A model generated the notes under the pieces. It ran no database searches. It was not told the origin of the DNA and worked only from the letters and a program-made list of their open reading frames with translations. 64,000 bases of DNA from Paraburkholderia acidisoli. GTDB taxonomy: Bacteria; Pseudomonadota; Gammaproteobacteria; Burkholderiales; Burkholderiaceae. The DNA lies in contig NZ_CP046915.1 in NCBI RefSeq assembly GCF_009789675.1, positions 186,001 through 250,000 of the forward strand. The letters run 5' to 3'. The position numbers and the translations under genes are program-made. Shown here one piece after another: positions 25,481-34,681 of the stretch (its first letter is position 1; each line of letters opens with the position of its first letter).

Positions 25481-26595
25481 GTCGCGGTCCGCCAGCGGCG
25501 GCTCGCCGACGCCTGCCGTTCCGCGAGACCGCGGCGGTAGAAGTCGACGGTCTCGCTCGCCATGATGTCCACCGTGAAGTGGCCGTCGGTGCGCGCGAGC
25601 CCCGCGGCGCCGAAGCGCGCGCGCAGCGGCGCGTCGTCGGCGAGACGCGCGATCGCGGCGCTCAGCGCTGGCACGTCCTTCGCGGGCACGAGCAGGCCGT
25701 TCACGCCGTCGTCGATCAGCTCGGGCACGCCGTCCACGTTCGTGCCGATCACGGGCAACCCCATCGCCATCGCTTCGATAAACGCCTGGCCCAGCGCTTC
25801 CTGGTGCGTGGGCAGCACGAACAGATCGCAGCCGCGCAGCACGTTGTTCACGTCCTTGCGGAAGCCGAGCAGATGAATGCGATGCGTGAGGCCCAGTTCG
25901 GCGACGGTGGCCTCGATGCGCTCGAACTCCTGGCCGTTGCCGACCATCACCACGTGCAGATGCGGGCGCTCGATCATGAGCGGGCGCACCGCGGCGATGA
26001 GTTCGTCGTGGCCCTTCTTGCCGCGCATGATGGCGACCATGCCCGCGATCACGGCTTCCGGCCCGAGGCCGAGTTCGTCGCGCAGCGTGGAATGCGCGAT
26101 GGGCGCGGGCGGGTGGATGCCGTCGTAGACGGTTTCCACGCGGCCTTCGTGCACGCCCGCCGAGATCAGGTAGTCGCGCACGTAGCGGCTCACCGCGATC
26201 ACCTTGTGCGGGAAGCGGTTGTAGGTGGCCAGCGACGTGATGGGCAGCGCGAGATGGCGCGTGCGCACGATCAGCGGCGTCCCGGCGAGACGCCCCGCCA
26301 TGCCCGCGACGAGACTGTCGTGGCCGCTGTGGGTATTCAGGACGTCGAACTGACCGCGCGCGAGCAGCGCGCGGATCTTCAGCATCGAGCGCACGTCGCA
26401 ACCCGAGCGAATGCGCGCGTGATGCACCGTGAAGCCTTCGGCCTGCGAACGCGTGCCGAGCACCGCGTCGGCGGGACACACGAGTTCGATGTGATGACCG
26501 AGCGCACGCAACGCGATCATCTCCTTCAGCGTACGCACTTCCTGCCCGCCCCACCCCCGCGACGACTCGCTGTGGAGAATGCTCAATGCCTTCAT
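25477..26595 (-). CDS. Glycosyltransferase family 4
   Basis: 372 residues from ATG 26595, which has GGAGG at suitable spacing; an upstream in-frame start would add nine residues without a ribosome site. The Rossmann-like start MKALSILHSESSRGWGGQEVRT, the central VIAGMVAIMRGKKGHDELI and the C-terminal donor-binding motif EALGQAFIEAMAMGLPVIGTN (the paired Glu of GT-B retaining enzymes) place it in family GT4. It transfers a sugar to a growing glycan or lipid; donor and acceptor are unknown. It forms a unit with the deacetylase by stop-start overlap. Confidence 0.92.
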   Translation of the reverse strand: MKALSILHSESSRGWGGQEVRTLKEMIALRALGHHIELVCPADAVLGTRSQAEGFTVHHARIRSGCDVRSMLKIRALLARGQFDVLNTHSGHDSLVAGMAGRLAGTPLIVRTRHLALPITSLATYNRFPHKVIAVSRYVRDYLISAGVHEGRVETVYDGIHPPAPIAHSTLRDELGLGPEAVIAGMVAIMRGKKGHDELIAAVRPLMIERPHLHVVMVGNGQEFERIEATVAELGLTHRIHLLGFRKDVNNVLRGCDLFVLPTHQEALGQAFIEAMAMGLPVIGTNVDGVPELIDDGVNGLLVPAKDVPALSAAIARLADDAPLRARFGAAGLARTDGHFTVDIMASETVDFYRRGLAERQASASRRWRTAT

Positions 26596-26652
26596 GTACT
26601 GCTTGCCTCCCTGGCAATCCAAGACTAAACGGCTGTGGGGCTTGTAATTGTT

Positions 26653-26665
26653 GGTAATAATTACC
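26653..26665. promoter_or_regulatory. 13-bp palindrome GGTAATAATTACC
   Basis: A perfect dyad with a single central base, 58 bp upstream of the glycosyltransferase start codon in an AT-rich stretch. The position and symmetry fit a repressor or activator site; no regulator gene is adjacent. Confidence 0.4.
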
Positions 26666-26798
26666 TCGGCATGCTCCCTTTCAACGCGACCGGTCGCGGC
26701 GCATCTCGGGACAGCAGGCTGCTAAACGGCTGGAAAGATCCTCTAGCGGGGCCCGAAGCGGGTAATTTGTTCCATTAACGACCTTACCTTGCAACGCG

Positions 26799-26826
26799 TT
26801 GACAAAATTGTTTCCGATTTTTACTG
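26799..26826 (+). promoter_or_regulatory. Possible sigma-70 promoter of the DUF3034 operon
   Basis: TTGACA at 26799-26804 is a perfect -35 hexamer. The -10 is weak: TTACTG at 26821 with 16-bp spacing. The implied 5' leader would be about 250 nt, which is long. Confidence 0.35.
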
Positions 26827-27081
26827 CATCTTACGCTTTATGCATATCGCCACAGGGCATTTTTTCGCGCAAACGTTTGGCCTGGGGATTGCCTGCAACA
26901 CCCCGCAATACGCCATTCAAATCGCTTAAGTTCGCATCGCATGCAACCGTAAACACCGGAATGCGCGGCCGGATTCGAAAGCGCTAGTTTCTTTTCGCGC
27001 AAGGCTCGCCGCGTCGTCGTACGAGGCACTCCCCACGCCGGAAGGGATTCGATCTACCGCTTTTTGAGTGCCCTTTCACCC

Positions 27082-27984
27082 ATGCGTTTGATTCGCTCCA
27101 CCACGAGCCTCGCGGGCGTGGTCTCGGCCGCCCTCGTTGCCCTCTCGTCCGGCGCCCACGCCGACGAACCGCCCGTCGTGCCGCTCACCGGCGGCAAGCT
27201 GCTGCTGACCGGCGGCGTGTCGGAAGTCGAAGGCGCGGCGGGCGGCGGCCTCACGCCGTGGGCCGTCATCGGCGGCTACGACACGGCCCAGCAGGTCGGC
27301 GGCAACGTGCACGGCACCTACGTGCACACCCAGGATTTCGCGCTCGACACGTATGGCGCGACCCTCGGCGTGGCCAATCGCGTGGAGTTCTCCGTGGCCC
27401 GCCAGAGCTTCGACACGCGCGATGCCGGCGCCAAGCTCGGCCTCGGTCAAAATTTCCGCTTCTATCAGGACATCGTGGGCGTGAAGGTGCGCGTGCTCGG
27501 CGAGGCGGTGCTCGACCAGGACACGTGGGTGCCGCAGATCGCGGCGGGCATTCAGTTCAAGCACAACGAGCAGGGCGACATCGTCAAGGCGGTGGGCGCC
27601 GCGAGCAATTCGGGCACCGACTTCTATGTCTCGGCGACCAAGCTGCTGCTCGCGCAAAGCATCCTGCTGAACGCCACGCTGCGCTTCACCAAGGCGAACC
27701 AGTTCGGCCTGCTCGGCTTCGGCGGCGACAAGTCGAATGCGTATCACCCGGAGTTCGAGTCGTCGGTGGCGTATCTGCTCTCGAAGAACGTCGCGCTCGG
27801 CGCGGAATACCGCACCAAACCGGACAACCTGTCGTTCGCGCGCGAACAAAACGCCTACGACGCCTTCGTTGCGTGGGCGCCCAACAAGCATGTCTCGCTG
27901 ACGCTCGCGTATCTGTCGCTCGGCGATATCGCCACTTTCCGAAGCCAGCGCGGCGTGTATGCCTCGCTGCAAGCGGGGTTCTGA
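27082..27984 (+). CDS. DUF3034 family exported protein
   Basis: 300 residues from ATG 27082; a TTG 18 bases earlier is possible but unneeded. The signal peptide MRLIRSTTSLAGVVSAALVAL ends at AHADE. The mature protein alternates short hydrophobic strands with turns (GGKLLLTGGVSEVEGAAGGGL, VEFSVARQSFDTRD, VALGAEYRTKPDNLSF) and ends VYASLQAGF with a terminal Phe, like outer-membrane beta-barrels. The family is DUF3034, of unknown function. It is the first gene of a four-gene operon; its stop overlaps the start of the globin gene. Confidence 0.85.
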   Translation: MRLIRSTTSLAGVVSAALVALSSGAHADEPPVVPLTGGKLLLTGGVSEVEGAAGGGLTPWAVIGGYDTAQQVGGNVHGTYVHTQDFALDTYGATLGVANRVEFSVARQSFDTRDAGAKLGLGQNFRFYQDIVGVKVRVLGEAVLDQDTWVPQIAAGIQFKHNEQGDIVKAVGAASNSGTDFYVSATKLLLAQSILLNATLRFTKANQFGLLGFGGDKSNAYHPEFESSVAYLLSKNVALGAEYRTKPDNLSFAREQNAYDAFVAWAPNKHVSLTLAYLSLGDIATFRSQRGVYASLQAGF

Positions 27985-28430
27985 TGATGAAGCTGCGCCA
28001 CGCCGCTCTTGCGGCCTCCCTGATCGCCGCGTGCATGAGCACCGCGTTCGTGAGCGCCGACGCGCGCGCCGACGACGCGCTGTATCGCCAGTTCGGCGAA
28101 CAGCCCGGTCTCACGAAGATCGTCGACGACTTCTACGACACGCTGCTCGCCGACCCGCGCACCGCGCCCTACTTCGAAAACGCGCCCATCAAGCGCATCA
28201 AGACCAAGCTGGTCGAGCAGCTGTGCGTGCTGCTCGGCGGACCGTGCGTGTACACGGGCCGCACCATGAAGCGCTCGCACGAAGGGCACGCCATCGACCG
28301 CGCGGCCTTCGACGCGCTGGTCGAGGACCTGCAATCCGCCATGGACAGGAACGGCGTGCCATTCCATGCGCAGAACAAGCTGCTGGCCAAGCTCGCGCCC
28401 ATGTATCGCGACATTCAGGACCGCGAGTAA
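27984..28430 (+). CDS. Exported truncated haemoglobin (group 1)
   Basis: 148 residues. ATG 27984 overlaps the preceding stop. Residues 1-29 form a Sec signal (HAALAASLIAACMSTAFVS...ARA). The rest matches group 1 truncated globins: LYRQFGEQPGLTKIVDDFYDTLLADPR, LCVLLGGPCVYTGRTMKRSHEGHAI (proximal His) and FDALVEDLQSAMDRNGVP. Most truncated globins are cytoplasmic, so an export signal is unusual. It may bind O2 or NO in the periplasm, next to the cupredoxin-like protein and the membrane GGDEF-EAL enzyme encoded downstream. Confidence 0.9.
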   Translation: MMKLRHAALAASLIAACMSTAFVSADARADDALYRQFGEQPGLTKIVDDFYDTLLADPRTAPYFENAPIKRIKTKLVEQLCVLLGGPCVYTGRTMKRSHEGHAIDRAAFDALVEDLQSAMDRNGVPFHAQNKLLAKLAPMYRDIQDRE

Positions 28431-28436
28431 ATCACC

Positions 28437-29057
28437 ATGAAGATGTCTGTTGCCATGCGTTCTCTTTCCGTTCTTCTCGGCGCGCTCGCGTTCTCGGCGG
28501 GCGTCGCGCACGCCGCGAACGTGCAGGTGCAGGTGGTCGACCAGGCCGGCGCGCCCGTGAGCGACGCCGTGATCTACGCGGTGCCGGTGAGCGGCAAGCT
28601 GCCCGCGACCAAACCCGCGCCCGCCGTGATCGACCAGGTGAAGCGCGAATTCGTGCCGCTCGTGAGCGTCGTGCAGACGGGCGCCTCGGTCAGCTTCCCG
28701 AACAAGGACAACATCGAGCACGACGTGTACTCGTTCTCGTCGCCCAAGCGTTTCGAGCTGAACCTGTATCACGGCGTTCCGGCCAAGCCGGTGGTGTTCG
28801 ACAAGCCCGGCCTCGTGGTGATGGGCTGCAATATCCACGACAACATGGTGGCTTACCTGTTGATCGTCGATACCCCGTGGTTCGCCAAAACGGACGCGAA
28901 AGGCACGGCCACGCTCGCCAACCTGCCGCCCGACGCGTACAGGCTGGTCGCCTGGAGCTACCGGCAGTCGGACGCGAACGCGCAACCCACGCAGAAGCTG
29001 ACCGTGAGCGCCGACAGCGCCGCGCGCTTCGCCATGCAACTGAAGCCCGCCGATTAG
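28437..29057 (+). CDS. Exported cupredoxin-like (methylamine-utilisation-type) protein
   Basis: 206 residues with a signal peptide ending AHAAN. A plastocyanin-like fold is indicated by FPNKDNIEHDVYSFS (first His ligand) and GCNIHDNMVAYLLI, a CxxHxxM type-1 copper motif. The C-terminal part resembles a carboxypeptidase-regulatory-like beta domain (LANLPPDAYRLVAW). Proteins annotated as methylamine utilisation proteins share this architecture without methylamine genes nearby. It lies six bases after the globin gene; copper or redox function in the periplasm is inferred. Confidence 0.82.
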   Translation: MKMSVAMRSLSVLLGALAFSAGVAHAANVQVQVVDQAGAPVSDAVIYAVPVSGKLPATKPAPAVIDQVKREFVPLVSVVQTGASVSFPNKDNIEHDVYSFSSPKRFELNLYHGVPAKPVVFDKPGLVVMGCNIHDNMVAYLLIVDTPWFAKTDAKGTATLANLPPDAYRLVAWSYRQSDANAQPTQKLTVSADSAARFAMQLKPAD

Positions 29058-29068
29058 GAGTGTTCGTC

Positions 29069-31390
29069 ATGCGCCTTCACAGCCTGCGTGCGCGCATCGC
29101 GCTCGTCTTCGTGGTCCTGATGCTGGTTGCGCAGGCTGCGGCGTATGTCGTCATCAATTCGGTCATCGTGAACAACGCGCACCGCGGCGCGGCCGAGCAG
29201 ATCGCCGTGGCCGAGCGCGTGTTCGAGCAGGTGTTGCGCAGCAACAGCGAACAGTTGACGCAAGCCGCGAGCGTGGCCGCCGCCGACTTCGGCTTTCGCC
29301 AGGCCGTGGCCACGCACGACAACAAGACGGTCGTCTCCGCGTTGCAGAATCACGGCGACCGCATTCACGCCGACGTGGTCATGCTCGTCGACCTCGACAA
29401 CAAGCTCATCGCCGACAGCAGCGGCGTGGGCCACGAAGGCGAGGCGTTTCCGTTCCCGAACCTGATCCGCTCGGTCGCGCGCAAGGGCGACGCGTCCTCG
29501 TTCGGCATGATCGCCGGCAAGCCGTATCAGCTCGTGGCGGTGCCCGTGAAGGCGCCCATCACGATCGCGTGGGTGGTGATGGGGTTCGCCATCGACGACA
29601 ACCTCGCGCGCGAAATGAGTTCGCTCACCTCGCTCGACATCTCGTTCCTCGCGGTGAACAGCGCGGGCGGCTGGCACGTGCTCGCGAGTTCGCTGCCCGA
29701 CGGGGCGCGCGGCGCGCTCAAGAATCAGCAGCAACTCGCCGACCAGGGCTACGTCACGCGGCTCGTGCGGCTGCATTCGGAAGGCCGCACGGTGGCGGTG
29801 CTGCTGCAGCGCTCGCTGCACGAAGCGCTCGAACCGTATCACCGGTTGCAGACCACGCTCGTGGTCATCACCGTGCTCGGCGTGCTGGTTTCGATCATCG
29901 GCAGCGTGCTCACCGCGCGTTCCGTCACGCGCCCGCTCGCGGCGCTCACCGAGTTCTCGCAGCGTATCGGCGAAGGCGATTACGCGGAGCCGCTCAAGAT
30001 CACCAAACGCGACGAACTCGGCCAGCTCGCGCACGCGTTCAATCGCATGCAGGACGGCATCGCGGAGCGCGAGCGGCGTATCACCGAACTCGCGTACATG
30101 GACGGGCTGACCGGCCTGCCCAATCGCGCGCTGTTCAACGACCGCCTCCAGCAGGCGGTCGCGGCCGCGCGGCGCAACGGCACGCCGCTCGCCGTGATGA
30201 TGATGGACCTCGACCGCTTCAAGTACGTGAACGACTCGCTGGGCCACCCGATCGGCGACATGCTGCTGTGCGAAGTGGGCAAGCGCCTGCGCGGCGCGCT
30301 GCATCGCGAGACCGACACCGTGGCGCGCCTCGGCGGCGACGAATTCGCCGTGCTGCTGCCGACCGATAATCTCGACGCCGCGCGCCTGATCGCCACGCGC
30401 ATCCTGCGCACGCTCGAGCAACCGATCACGATCGAAGGCCAGCTCGTGGACGTGGGCGCGAGCATCGGCATCGTCACGCTGCCCGAGCACGGCACCGACA
30501 TGAACGTGCTGCTGCGCCGCGCCGACATCGCCATGTACGTGGCGAAACGTTCGAATCTCGGCTTCACGCCCTACGACGAGCGCCACGATCACAGCAGCGC
30601 CGAGCGCCTTTCGCTGATGAGCGAGCTGCGCCAGGCCGTGGAGCACGACCAGCTCACGCTCTACTATCAGCCGAAGGTCGATCTCTCCACGCATCGCGTG
30701 AAATACGTGGAAGCGCTGGTGCGCTGGGAACATCCCACGCGCGGCTTCGTCGCGCCCGATCAGTTCATTCCGTTCGCCGAGCAGACCGGCTATATCAAGA
30801 CCATCACGCGCTGGGTCGCCGACAAGGCCATCGAGCAATGCGCCGCCTGGCGCGCGCAAGGCATCGACCTGGAGGTGTCGGTCAACGTGTCCGCGCGCGA
30901 GCTGATTCACTCGTCGCTGCCGGAAATGTTCATGTCGCTGCTCGAAAAGCACGGCGTGCCGCCCGCGTGGATCTGGATCGAGATCACCGAAAGCGCGATC
31001 ATGGACGACCCGAATCACGCGATCGAAACGCTCGACCGGCTGCACGCGCTCGGCATTCGCCTGTCCATCGACGACTTCGGCACGGGCTACTCCTCGCTGT
31101 CGTACCTCAAGCGTATGCCGGTGGACGAACTGAAGATCGACAAGTCGTTCGTGATGGGCATGCAACATCACAAGGACGACGAAACCATCGTGCGCTCGAC
31201 CATCGACCTCGGCCACAACATGGGCCTGAAGGTGGTTGCCGAAGGCGTGGAGGACGAGGAATTGATGACGCGCCTGCGCACGCTGCGCTGCGATCTCGTG
31301 CAGGGCTATCACCTGAGCCGCCCGCTGCCGCCCGCCAAGCTGGAACTCTGGCTCAAGGGCTGGGAAGACGCCTGCGTGGAGACGGCCTGA
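29069..31390 (+). CDS. Membrane-bound GGDEF-EAL c-di-GMP enzyme with periplasmic sensor
   Basis: 773 residues, ATG 29069 with AGGAG nine bases upstream. Order: transmembrane helix (IALVFVVLMLVAQAAAYVVI), a periplasmic double-Cache-like sensor to about residue 265, second helix (LVVITVLGVLVSIIGSVL), HAMP, GGDEF domain with intact GGDEF at 422-426, and EAL domain with EALVRW from 548 and DDFGTGYSSL further on. Both catalytic signatures are intact, so it could make and degrade c-di-GMP. Co-transcription with an exported globin and a copper protein suggests that the periplasmic domain reads oxygen, NO or redox state (inference). Confidence 0.93.
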   Translation: MRLHSLRARIALVFVVLMLVAQAAAYVVINSVIVNNAHRGAAEQIAVAERVFEQVLRSNSEQLTQAASVAAADFGFRQAVATHDNKTVVSALQNHGDRIHADVVMLVDLDNKLIADSSGVGHEGEAFPFPNLIRSVARKGDASSFGMIAGKPYQLVAVPVKAPITIAWVVMGFAIDDNLAREMSSLTSLDISFLAVNSAGGWHVLASSLPDGARGALKNQQQLADQGYVTRLVRLHSEGRTVAVLLQRSLHEALEPYHRLQTTLVVITVLGVLVSIIGSVLTARSVTRPLAALTEFSQRIGEGDYAEPLKITKRDELGQLAHAFNRMQDGIAERERRITELAYMDGLTGLPNRALFNDRLQQAVAAARRNGTPLAVMMMDLDRFKYVNDSLGHPIGDMLLCEVGKRLRGALHRETDTVARLGGDEFAVLLPTDNLDAARLIATRILRTLEQPITIEGQLVDVGASIGIVTLPEHGTDMNVLLRRADIAMYVAKRSNLGFTPYDERHDHSSAERLSLMSELRQAVEHDQLTLYYQPKVDLSTHRVKYVEALVRWEHPTRGFVAPDQFIPFAEQTGYIKTITRWVADKAIEQCAAWRAQGIDLEVSVNVSARELIHSSLPEMFMSLLEKHGVPPAWIWIEITESAIMDDPNHAIETLDRLHALGIRLSIDDFGTGYSSLSYLKRMPVDELKIDKSFVMGMQHHKDDETIVRSTIDLGHNMGLKVVAEGVEDEELMTRLRTLRCDLVQGYHLSRPLPPAKLELWLKGWEDACVETA

Positions 31391-31524
31391 CGCGCAGCGC
31401 GCGCGCGTTGCAGCACGCGCGCTGTTCGACCGCGCAAACAGTGCGAAAATGTCGGTCTTGGCCGTTGCGCGACACGCTCGCGCGCGGCATCGGCACCTCG
31501 CCACCATGAACCTGCCTTCGCCGG

Positions 31525-34035
31525 ATGACCATTTCCCTCGGCCCTGACCGCCGCCGCGCCGCGGCCCTCACGCGCTACGCCATTCTCGACACGCCGCCCG
31601 AAACGGCGTTCGACGACCTCGCCGGCCTCGCCGCGACCGTTTGCCGGACGAGCGCCGCGCTGGTGAGTTTTTTCGCCGGCGGCCACCTGTTCCTCAAGGC
31701 CGAACGCGGCGTGGGCGCGCGCGAGCTGCGGCTCGCCGACAACGCCGCCGCGACCCTGCTCGACGGCGACGTGTTCCAGTTCGCCGATCCGCACGGCCTG
31801 CCCTTTCTCGCCGATACCGCGCCGTGGCGCTTCTACGCGGGCGCGCCCATCACGACCGGCGACGGCGTGGCAATCGGCGCGATCGCGGTGCTCGACCGCA
31901 CGCCGCGCAGCCTCGACGCGACCCAGCAGGACGCGCTGCGCGCCCTCGCGCGCCAGGCCATGGCGCTGCTCGAGGGCCGCTTCGCGGCGCAATCCGCCGA
32001 GGCCGAACGCGGCCGCTACGGCACGCTGTTCAACGCCATCGACGACGGCTTCTGCGTGATCGAATTCATCGACGGCCCGCACGGACCGCTCGGCGACTAC
32101 GTGCATGTCGAGGCGAATTCCGGCTACGAGCGCCACAGCGGCATTCCGAACGTGGTGGGCAAGACGCTGCGCGAGATCGAGCCCGGCGAAGCCTCGGACC
32201 AGTGGGCCGCGCTGTACGGCGAAGTGCTGCGCACCGGCAGGCCCGCGCGTTTCGAGCAGTATTTCGTGAGTGCGGAACGCCATATCGAAGTCTCGGCCAC
32301 GCGCGTCGAGCCGGCCAGCCTCCGGCGCGTCTCGGTGCTGTTCCGCGACATCGAAGCGCGCAAGAAAGCCGAAGCCGCCTTGCGCGCCAGCGAAGCGCTC
32401 GCGCGGCGCAACATCGAACGCGTGCAACTCGCGCTCGACGCGGGCGCGATTCTCGGCACCTGGCTCTGGGACATTCCCAACGACCGCCTGAGCGTGGACG
32501 ACGCGTTCGTGCAGGCCTTCGGTATCGACCCATCGCTGGATCGCGGCAACCTGCGGATCGGCGACGCATTCGATAACGTCCACCCCGACGACCGCGCCGA
32601 CCTCAAGGTCGCGATCAACGCCGTGCTCGACCATGGCGGCCAGTACGCGCATCAATACCGCGTGCGCCGCGCCGACGGCCGCTATTACTGGATTCAGGCC
32701 AACGGCCGCGTGGATCTCGGCGTGGACGGCACGCCGCTGCGCTTTCCGGGCGTGCTGCTCGACATCGAACCGCGCCGCGCGATGGAAGCCGAGCGCGATC
32801 GCGCGGCCGCCTCGCTGCGCGCGCTCAACGACACGCTGGAGCAACGCGTGGCGGCGCGCACGGCCGAACTGATGCGCGCCGAGGAACAACTGCGCCAGGC
32901 GCAGAAAATGGAAGCCGTGGGCCAGCTCACGGGCGGCCTCGCGCACGACTTCAACAACCTGCTGGCCGGCATTTCGGGCTGGCTGCAGGTGCTCTCCATG
33001 CGCCTGAGCCAGGGCCGTCTCGCCGACTTCGAAAAGTACGTGATGGCCGCGCAGGAGGCCGTGCGCCGCGCCGCCGCCCTCACGCACCGCCTGCTCGCGT
33101 TCTCGCGCCGCCAGACGCTCGACCCGCGCCCGACCGACGTCAACGCGCTGGTGAACGGCATGACCGACCTCGTGCAGCGCACGGTCGGGCCGGCCATCGT
33201 CGTGGAAGCCGTGGGCGCGGCCGATCTCTGGCCCGCGCTGGTCGATCCCGGCCAACTCGAAAACGCGCTGCTGAACCTCTGCATCAACGCGCGCGACGCC
33301 ATGCCGGACGGCGGCCGCATCACGATCGAAACGGCCAACGAATGGCTCGAAGGCGAGGCCGCGAAGCAGCACGATCTGCCCGACGGCCCGTACCTCTCGC
33401 TGAGCGTCACCGATACCGGCACCGGCATGACGCCCGACGTCATCGCCAAAGCCTTCGATCCGTTCTTCACGACCAAGCCGATCGGCATGGGCACGGGGCT
33501 CGGGCTCTCGATGATCTACGGCTTCGCGCAACAGTCGGGCGGCCAGGCGAAACTGCAATCCACGCCGGGCCACGGCACCACGGCGCGCATCCTGCTGCCG
33601 CGCTATCGCGGCGAGGCGAGCCCGGTGCCGCTCGCTGCGCCGGACGGCCCGATCACGGGCACGAGCGCGGGCGAAACCGTGCTCGTCGTGGACGACGAAC
33701 CGAGCGTGCGCGTACTGGTGTCGCACGTGCTCGAGGAACTCGGCTATACGGTGATCGAAGCGAACGACAGCGCGGCGGGCCTGAAGGTGCTGCGCTCGGA
33801 CGTGCGCATCGACCTGCTGATCAGCGACGTGGGCCTGCCCGGCGGCATGAACGGCCGCCAGATGGCCGACGCGGGACGCCAGACGCGGCCCGACCTGCGC
33901 GTGCTGTTCATCACCGGCTACGCGGAGAGTTCGGTGATCGGCAACGATCAACTCGAACCGGGCATGCAACTGCTGACGAAACCGTTCGCGCTCGAAACGC
34001 TCACGGCGAAAGTGCGGCAACTCGTGGAACGCTGA
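31525..34035 (+). CDS. Hybrid sensor histidine kinase (GAF-PAS-HisKA-HATPase-REC)
   Basis: 836 residues, soluble. An N-terminal GAF domain (RYAILDTPPETAFDDLAGLAA, FYAGAPITT) is followed by two PAS-type domains, a coiled coil around residues 415-465, HisKA with LAHDFNNLLAGI (phosphorylated His474), HATPase_c (NARDAMPDGG, DTGTGM, GTGLGLSMIYGF), and a C-terminal receiver with ISDVGLPGG (Asp768) and ITGY. Hybrid kinases of this layout relay phosphate to a separate phosphotransfer or response protein, which is not encoded next to it. It is 134 bp after the GGDEF-EAL gene and likely has its own promoter. The start codon lacks a strong ribosome site. Confidence 0.93.
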   Translation: MTISLGPDRRRAAALTRYAILDTPPETAFDDLAGLAATVCRTSAALVSFFAGGHLFLKAERGVGARELRLADNAAATLLDGDVFQFADPHGLPFLADTAPWRFYAGAPITTGDGVAIGAIAVLDRTPRSLDATQQDALRALARQAMALLEGRFAAQSAEAERGRYGTLFNAIDDGFCVIEFIDGPHGPLGDYVHVEANSGYERHSGIPNVVGKTLREIEPGEASDQWAALYGEVLRTGRPARFEQYFVSAERHIEVSATRVEPASLRRVSVLFRDIEARKKAEAALRASEALARRNIERVQLALDAGAILGTWLWDIPNDRLSVDDAFVQAFGIDPSLDRGNLRIGDAFDNVHPDDRADLKVAINAVLDHGGQYAHQYRVRRADGRYYWIQANGRVDLGVDGTPLRFPGVLLDIEPRRAMEAERDRAAASLRALNDTLEQRVAARTAELMRAEEQLRQAQKMEAVGQLTGGLAHDFNNLLAGISGWLQVLSMRLSQGRLADFEKYVMAAQEAVRRAAALTHRLLAFSRRQTLDPRPTDVNALVNGMTDLVQRTVGPAIVVEAVGAADLWPALVDPGQLENALLNLCINARDAMPDGGRITIETANEWLEGEAAKQHDLPDGPYLSLSVTDTGTGMTPDVIAKAFDPFFTTKPIGMGTGLGLSMIYGFAQQSGGQAKLQSTPGHGTTARILLPRYRGEASPVPLAAPDGPITGTSAGETVLVVDDEPSVRVLVSHVLEELGYTVIEANDSAAGLKVLRSDVRIDLLISDVGLPGGMNGRQMADAGRQTRPDLRVLFITGYAESSVIGNDQLEPGMQLLTKPFALETLTAKVRQLVER

Positions 34036-34055
34036 GCGCTGCCGCGCGGCAGCGC
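34036..34055. terminator. Hairpin between converging genes
   Basis: GCGCTGCC and GGCAGCGC flank a GCGC loop directly after the kinase stop codon; a perfect 8-bp stem. There is no T-tract, so efficiency is uncertain. Confidence 0.55.
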
Positions 34056-34073
34056 CCTGCCGCCGGCACGGCC

Positions 34074-34418
34074 TCAATGCACTTTCGGAAACCCGTGGCG
34101 CTCGGCCAGTAGCGCGAGAATGCGCGGCGCGTCGTCCACGTAGTGAACGCCGCCGAGCGTCCGCGCGCCTTCGGGCAACGGATGTTCGTCGCCGAGCACG
34201 AGCACGGGCAAGCCCTGATGCGCCTCGTCCAGCACCTCGATCACCGCGGGCCGCGGGCGCGCGAACGGCACGCGCTTCACGTCGAGCCGCGCGACGCGTT
34301 CGGGCGCGCTCGCGAGCAGGCCTTCGATCGGCGCGCCATGCGGACAGATGAAACGTTCGCCCGGAAACGCCGGATCGGCGAAACCGGGTTCGAGCAGCAG
34401 CAACAGATCTCGTGTCAT
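34074..34418 (-). CDS. DUF3088 family protein
   Basis: 114 residues, ATG 34418. The N-terminus TRDLLLLLEPGFADP, the CPHGAPIEGLLA motif with a Cys near residue 25, and VLVLGDEHPLPEG match DUF3088, a thioredoxin-fold-like family in proteobacteria with no known reaction. The Cys-Pro-His context hints at redox or metal binding (inference). Single gene, converging with the hybrid kinase. Confidence 0.8.
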   Translation of the reverse strand: MTRDLLLLLEPGFADPAFPGERFICPHGAPIEGLLASAPERVARLDVKRVPFARPRPAVIEVLDEAHQGLPVLVLGDEHPLPEGARTLGGVHYVDDAPRILALLAERHGFPKVH

Positions 34419-34528
34419 GGCGGATCGGCACTCCCTGGTTCGATGTGGACACGCGAATTGTCGCGGGCATCGGCCATGACGGCCACGAAGGAATCGATCG
34501 AAGGATAGGCGCCGACGCGCTAAGGACC

Positions 34529-34556
34529 GCGGCGCCGTGTGATACGCAGGCGCCGC
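34529..34556. terminator. Possible hairpin downstream of the catabolic operon
   Basis: GCGGCGCC (34529-34536) pairs with GGCGCCGC (34549-34556) across a 12-base loop. It lies about 130 bp beyond the racemase stop, reading leftward. There is no T-tract on that side, so the assignment is weak. Confidence 0.3.
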
Positions 34557-34681
34557 TTGCGTGGCGCTTTTCGACGATGCGTGAGCGGACGGGTTTTCGC
34601 CGATCCGGAGGCGCCGCGCGGGCTTGACCGTTAGTAGCAATTCCACGCCGGCCGAGAATTCTCCTGCGCGGCTTTGCTTCT

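Larger units (their letters stand above)
26596..27081. other. Divergent promoter region
   Basis: 486 bp between the glycosyltransferase (leftward) and the DUF3034 operon (rightward). It is notably more AT-rich than the flanking genes, contains a 13-bp palindrome at 26653-26665 and a consensus TTGACA at 26799-26804 (listed separately), and has no supportable gene. Confidence 0.6.

Noticed and set aside
29054..34470. Very long antisense open frames (817 and 1053 codons) opposite the GGDEF-EAL and kinase genes
   Set aside because: Composition is Arg/His/Ala-heavy without motifs, while the opposite strand encodes intact multidomain proteins.
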